Assembly: GCA_934456315.1 (NCBI GenBank)
Contig: CAKSHG010000113.1
Location: forward strand, 1 to 6,901
Source: an uncultured Oscillospiraceae bacterium
GTDB taxonomy: Bacteria; Bacillota; Clostridia; Oscillospirales; Ruminococcaceae
Reading direction: 5' to 3'
DNA: 6,901 nt
Shown here: one piece after another, positions 5,162 to 6,901 of the stretch
Position numbering within the stretch: position 1 is the stretch's first letter
How the letters are laid out: every line of letters begins with the position of its first letter
The notes under the pieces: model-generated
Told to the model about the DNA's origin: nothing
Databases searched by the model: none
What the model saw: the letters and a program-made list of their open reading frames with translations, nothing else
Position numbers and translations under genes: made by a program

Positions 5162-5362
5162 ATGCTGGAATTCTTTCAGAACAACTGGGGCAGTCTTGTG
5201 GTAGGCGCGGTCGTGCTTGCCGTGGTAGTGCTCATCGTGATAAAGCTCGTCCGCGACAGAAAGGCAGGGAAGTTCACCTGCGGCGGAAACTGCGGCTCCT
5301 GCGGGGCATGCAACGGACACTGCGCGGGCTGCCATGAGTGCTCCGCCCAGAACAAGAAGTAA
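5162..5362 (+). CDS. FeoB-associated Cys-rich membrane protein
   Basis: This 66-residue protein belongs to the FeoB-associated Cys-rich family found beside clostridial feoB genes. It has one membrane span (about 11-29, SLVVGAVVLAVVVLIVIKL), then a basic stretch RDRKAGK (31-37) that predicts the C-terminus is cytoplasmic. Seven cysteines follow at 40, 44, 47, 50, 54, 57 and 60. Their spacing is two turns of a ten-residue repeat CX3CX2CX2 closed by a last Cys; His53 and His58 lie among them. This is a plausible soft or ferrous metal, or Fe-S, binding tail at the FeoB exit, but the role is not established. The start chosen is ATG at 5162 with GGGAG about 11 bp upstream. An in-frame GTG at 5153 would add three residues, but is only 2 bp from that site. 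Confidence 0.85.
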   Translation: MLEFFQNNWGSLVVGAVVLAVVVLIVIKLVRDRKAGKFTCGGNCGSCGACNGHCAGCHECSAQNKK

Positions 5363-5376
5363 AGAGAGGAACGAAA

Positions 5377-5754
5377 ATGCTGACCTACGCACAGAAAAAG
5401 TACCTTTTCGCGATTTACCGTCTGGGACAGAACGGCTCGGTCGTGAGTTCATCGGACGTATCCAGGCTGGTCGGAGTTTCCAAGGCAAGCACGGTGAAAA
5501 TGACCCAGCGCCTTATCGACGACGGCTATATTTTAAAGGAGCCATACGGGAAGATATCCCTGACCGACTCCGGGATAAAGGCTGCTTCCACGCTGTTCAC
5601 CAGCAGCGTGGTGCTCTGCGATTTTCTGCACAAGCGCGTCGGCATAGACGAGCAGGAGGCTGACCGCGACGCCGTGAAGATAGTAGCGGAGCTTTCCGAG
5701 GAAAGCCTTGACAAGTTCGTACGATTCGCGTTAGGAGATGTTGTAAATGCCTGA
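5377..5754 (+). CDS. DtxR/MntR-family transcriptional regulator lacking the metal ligands
   Basis: This 125-residue protein has the DtxR winged helix and dimerisation helices without an SH3 domain, as in MntR. Compared from memory with Bacillus MntR it aligns without gaps through residue 84: IYRL (13-16), the recognition helix KASTVKMTQRL (36-46), DGYI (49-52), LTDSG (62-66), then GIDEQ and LSEESLDKF. The six MntR metal ligands Asp8, Glu11, His77, Glu99, Glu102 and His103 correspond to Lys8, Phe11, Ser77, Val100, Val103 and Ala104 here. DtxR site residues also look lost (Glu83 becomes Cys81). DNA binding seems intact but metal sensing should be absent or different. The ATG at 5377 has AGAGAGGA upstream; an in-frame ATG at 5338 lies inside the preceding gene and has no such site. 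The last 8 bp overlap the next gene. It probably acts on the GTTAG-type sites, though this is inference. Confidence 0.82.
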   Translation: MLTYAQKKYLFAIYRLGQNGSVVSSSDVSRLVGVSKASTVKMTQRLIDDGYILKEPYGKISLTDSGIKAASTLFTSSVVLCDFLHKRVGIDEQEADRDAVKIVAELSEESLDKFVRFALGDVVNA

Positions 5755-6121
5755 AAACCTGCCAACGATACTGATAATTGCCGTAATTGCAGTGGTGTGC
5801 GTCATAGCCGTGTTCAGCATAATAAAGCGCGCGAAAAGCGGCTGCTGCGGAGCGGGCGGCGGCGACATCGAGGAGCACATAAAAAAGGACATCTCCGACT
5901 ACTCCCACAGCTGCACTGTTAAGATAGGCGGAATGCACTGCGACAAATGCGCCAACCGAATAGCGACGGCATTCAACCGTCAGGACGGCGTGTACGCCGA
6001 GGTCGACTGGAGATCCGGCACGGCTCATATTCTCTCAAAGGAGCCGCTCCCGGAACTGCTGATACGCCGTACTATCATAGGACTGGATTACACAGTGGAT
6101 AGTATTTCAGAAGACAGGTGA
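5747..6121 (+). CDS. Membrane-anchored heavy-metal-associated (HMA) domain protein
   Basis: The 124-residue protein starts with one membrane span (about 8-26), followed by KRAKSGCC (27-34), whose positive charge predicts a cytoplasmic C-terminus. Cys33-Cys34 lie just below the membrane and a Gly-rich linker follows. An HMA ferredoxin-like domain fills residues 55-121, with the metal loop GMHCDKC (62-68) and the closing GLDYTVDSI strand. HMA domains bind Cu(I), Zn or similar metals through MxCxxC. The location as the last gene of an iron operon suggests either metal delivery between the transporter and other proteins or cross-talk with copper; neither is shown. It is translationally coupled to the DtxR-like gene (8-bp overlap), with AGGAG (5733-5737) 9 bp before the ATG. 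Codon use is ATA-rich, unlike feoB. A strong hairpin terminator follows. Confidence 0.85.
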   Translation: MPENLPTILIIAVIAVVCVIAVFSIIKRAKSGCCGAGGGDIEEHIKKDISDYSHSCTVKIGGMHCDKCANRIATAFNRQDGVYAEVDWRSGTAHILSKEPLPELLIRRTIIGLDYTVDSISEDR

Positions 6122-6129
6122 TATTAAAG

Positions 6130-6168
6130 GATCCCGGACACGTTGGTGCCCGGGATCGTCTTATTTGT
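6130..6168. terminator. Strong bidirectional terminator ending the iron operon
   Basis: GATCCCGG (6130-6137) pairs with CCGGGATC (6150-6157). After one A-C mismatch, CAC (6139-6141) pairs with GTG (6146-6148) around a GTTG loop. On the plus strand TCTTATTTG follows; on the minus strand the stem is followed by CTTTAATAT. It can therefore end both the plus-strand operon and the convergent flavoprotein gene. Confidence 0.8.
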
Positions 6169-6189
6169 AAATTGCGGCTTCCGACAGGA

Positions 6190-6813
6190 TCATCTGATAA
6201 AGTTAGTGCGGATCACCTTTTCAGGAACCGGGCAGGCAATGCCTGCATTCTTTCCCGCCTCGATGCACTTCATCAGCCAGGTCATATTCTTCGCAAGGGT
6301 GGAAAGCGTCTGAAGTCCCTCGGCGTCCTGGAGCACCTGCTCCGGAAGATTTCCGTGCACCTGGTTCCAGTACTGCGAACCTACTACCGGCATATTGTTG
6401 ATTGTGAAATACTTGTTCAGCTGGTCAAACGCTGCCGACGCTCCGCCTCTGCGGCAGCTTACAACGCCCGCCGCCGGCTTGAACGCCATGCTCTTCCCAC
6501 CGGAATAGAACGCTCTGTCCATAAACGCGCCCATCAGCCCGCTTATAGCCGCATAGTGCACCGGAGAACCAAAGATGTAACCATCAGCCCCGGCAGCTTT
6601 CAATACGAATTCGTTCACAACATCGTCAATGCAGCACTTGCCAAGCCCCTTCTTGCAGGCTCCGCAGCCGATACAGCCGGATATCGGCTTGTTGCCTATC
6701 CAGAATATCTCGGTATGTACGCCGAGCTCCTCAAATACGGACGCGGTGTGCTTGAGCGCAGCGTCTGTGCAGCCGTGCTCGTGAGGGCTGCCGTTTACTA
6801 ATAATACAGTCAT
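6190..6813 (-). CDS. Flavodoxin-fold NAD(P)H-dependent oxidoreductase with iron-sulfur-flavoprotein-like Cys motif
   Basis: This 207-residue protein has the NADPH-dependent FMN reductase/flavodoxin fold. MTVLLVNGSPHEHGCTDAAL gives the first strand and the FMN phosphate loop GSP (8-10), and SPVHYAAISGLMGAFMDR (83-100) is the second flavin-contacting segment. Between them lies GCIGCGACKKGLGKCC (46-61), where Cys47, 50, 53 and 60 form CX2CX2CX6C. This is the compact motif that holds a [4Fe-4S] cluster in archaeal iron-sulfur flavoproteins; other members of the broader family have similar Cys without a proven cluster. The reaction is unknown. It may be an anaerobic flavin or electron-transfer reductase, or a ferric reductase given the neighbour genes, though it is transcribed separately and convergently. 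The start at 6811-6813 has AGGAGG (6821-6826) 7 bp upstream; the in-frame ATG at 6849 has no such site. Confidence 0.88.
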   Translation of the reverse strand: MTVLLVNGSPHEHGCTDAALKHTASVFEELGVHTEIFWIGNKPISGCIGCGACKKGLGKCCIDDVVNEFVLKAAGADGYIFGSPVHYAAISGLMGAFMDRAFYSGGKSMAFKPAAGVVSCRRGGASAAFDQLNKYFTINNMPVVGSQYWNQVHGNLPEQVLQDAEGLQTLSTLAKNMTWLMKCIEAGKNAGIACPVPEKVIRTNFIR

Positions 6814-6877
6814 GGTGATACCTCCTGGTTTTGATATACTCATGGTCATCTCTAAAAACCTTGTTTGAGCGAAAATG

Positions 6878-6886
6878 TGTATAGCA
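6878..6886 (-). promoter_or_regulatory. Possible extended -10 of the flavoprotein gene
   Basis: The minus strand reads TGCTATACA, an extended -10 (TGN-TATACA), about 65 bp upstream of the start codon. The -35 region would fall at or beyond the right window edge, so it cannot be assessed. Confidence 0.3.
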
Positions 6887-6901
6887 CACCGACTGCTTCT
6901 T

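Noticed and set aside
6118..6801. 227-residue plus-strand open frame on the right
   Set aside because: It is antisense to the flavodoxin-fold gene, whose GSP and Cys motifs and ribosome binding site are clear, and it would read through the terminator.
1..6901. CRISPR array, tRNA, rRNA, insertion sequence or prophage features
   Set aside because: No regularly spaced long repeats, tRNA-like cloverleaf, transposase frame or terminal inverted repeats were seen.

Overview
The window looks like chromosomal DNA from an anaerobic Clostridia-type Firmicute, probably an Oscillospiraceae/Ruminococcus-like gut organism. The reasons are strong AAGGAGG ribosome binding sites, TTGACA/TATAAT-like promoters, and a clostridial ferrous-iron cluster: two separate FeoA proteins, FeoB, a FeoB-associated Cys-rich membrane protein, a DtxR-like regulator, a DUF2325 protein and a membrane-anchored HMA protein. 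Species assignment is inference only.

Left part, minus strand (1-1264): a ribbon-helix-helix (RHH) DNA-binding protein of 220 aa is followed 33 bp later by clpB, which runs off the left edge. The RHH gene has a near-consensus promoter with a palindrome over its -10 and spacer, suggesting autoregulation of an RHH-clpB unit. Centre, plus strand (1326-6168): the iron locus. A DUF2325 gene with its own promoter comes first, then feoA1-feoA2-feoB, a small Cys-rich membrane protein, a DtxR-family regulator and an HMA protein, ended by a strong hairpin that can serve both strands. Right part, minus strand (6190-6886): a flavodoxin-fold oxidoreductase with an iron-sulfur-flavoprotein-like cysteine motif, convergent with the iron operon.

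The most notable structure is a family of 16-bp sites with consensus GTTAG-N6-CTAAC at every control region of the iron locus: two in the DUF2325 leader (1359, 1435), one degenerate site upstream of the feoA1 promoter (1803), one at the expected feoA1 start of transcription (1906), and a three-copy array with exact 19-bp period between feoA2 and feoB (2462, 2481, 2500). These are probably operators of a DtxR-type repressor and make the DUF2325 gene and feo genes one regulon. The DtxR-fold protein encoded in the operon aligns with MntR without gaps through residue 84 and keeps the helix-turn-helix, yet all the metal-binding residues of MntR appear to be replaced. It is therefore either a metal-independent regulator of these sites or a modulator of another DtxR protein.

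Inferred teamwork: FeoB imports Fe2+ using GTP, the FeoA proteins modulate it, and two single-span membrane proteins with cytoplasmic Cys clusters or an MxCxxC domain may receive or buffer metal at the inner face. FeoB also carries an unusual, very acidic external insertion of about 110 residues.
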